DNA from: Epsilonproteobacteria bacterium UBA6211
GTDB taxonomy: Bacteria; Campylobacterota; Campylobacteria; Campylobacterales; Arcobacteraceae
NCBI GenBank assembly: GCA_002421845.1
Contig: DISL01000120.1
Span: 1-6,264 of the forward strand
Direction: 5' to 3'
DNA: 6,264 bases
The translations under genes were made by a program, and so were the position numbers. Shown here piece by piece: positions 6,176-6,264 of this stretch. Numbering within the stretch: the first letter of the stretch is position 1; every line of letters starts with the position of its first letter. The notes under the pieces were generated by a model. It did no database searches, had not been told where the DNA came from, and saw only the letters and a list, made by a program, of their open reading frames with translations.

Positions 6176-6264
6176 ATGAGTACTGTAAAATTATCTATTG
6201 TTACGCCAAATGGTATGATATTTGAAGGTGACGTAAAATCTGTGACTCTTCCTGGAAAAGAGGG
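6176..6264 (+). CDS. atpC: F0F1 ATP synthase subunit epsilon, 3' end cut off by the window
   Basis: Epsilon joins gamma to the c ring and, in many bacteria, can restrain ATP hydrolysis. Only the first 29 complete codons are visible: MSTVKLSIVTPNGMIFEGDV, then KSVTLPGKE, with two bases of a likely Gly codon at the edge. This matches the N-terminal beta-sandwich of epsilon, where a TP-G-x-hydrophobic-(F/Y) segment is followed by V--V-LPG-EG. ATG 6176 follows AAGGA (6165-6169), which overlaps the atpD stop, with 6 nt spacing; the gap to atpD is 9 nt. The inhibitory C-terminal helices lie outside the window, so regulation by epsilon cannot be judged. Confidence 0.93.
   Translation, partial: MSTVKLSIVTPNGMIFEGDVKSVTLPGKE

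Overview
This window carries most of an F-type ATP synthase operon from an AT-rich bacterium, preceded by the 3' part of a chromosome-partitioning gene. All genes lie on the + strand, in the order parB (5' end cut) - atpF' (b') - atpF (b) - atpH (delta) - atpA (alpha) - atpG (gamma) - atpD (beta) - atpC (epsilon, 3' end cut). Three traits point to the Campylobacterota (former Epsilonproteobacteria): parB directly before the operon; paired b' and b subunits, with a signal-peptide-like leader on b; and no genes for subunits a and c at the head of the operon. The strong use of A/T-ending and AGA codons, and the general look of the alpha and beta proteins, suggest an Arcobacter- or Sulfurimonas-like organism. 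The genus is an impression, not a demonstrated assignment.

Layout: 1-739 is the ParB coding region, still open at the left edge. Its true start lies upstream, because conserved ParB sequence continues in frame before the first in-frame ATG at 101. Positions 740-820 form the only real intergenic gap. It holds a good candidate sigma70-type promoter (TTTTTGG followed by TAAAAT) and a strong ribosome binding site for atpF'. From 821 to the right edge the atp genes are tightly packed: gaps are 10, 21, 10, 29 and 9 nt, and atpF and atpH overlap by 1 nt (TAATG). No terminator is visible between the genes, which fits one co-transcribed unit running past the window.

How the parts work together: alpha and beta form the alpha3beta3 catalytic head, gamma and epsilon the central rotor stalk, delta the cap joining the head to the peripheral stalk, and b plus b' the membrane-anchored peripheral stalk. 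The proton- or ion-conducting a subunit and the c ring must be encoded elsewhere, so the window does not show which ion the enzyme uses.

I found no mobile element, CRISPR array, RNA gene, long repeat or uncharacterised gene system. The region is conserved housekeeping DNA. The points worth a second look are the operon architecture, the leader on the b subunit, a DELSEND variant of the beta DELSEED loop, and the par-atp linkage.
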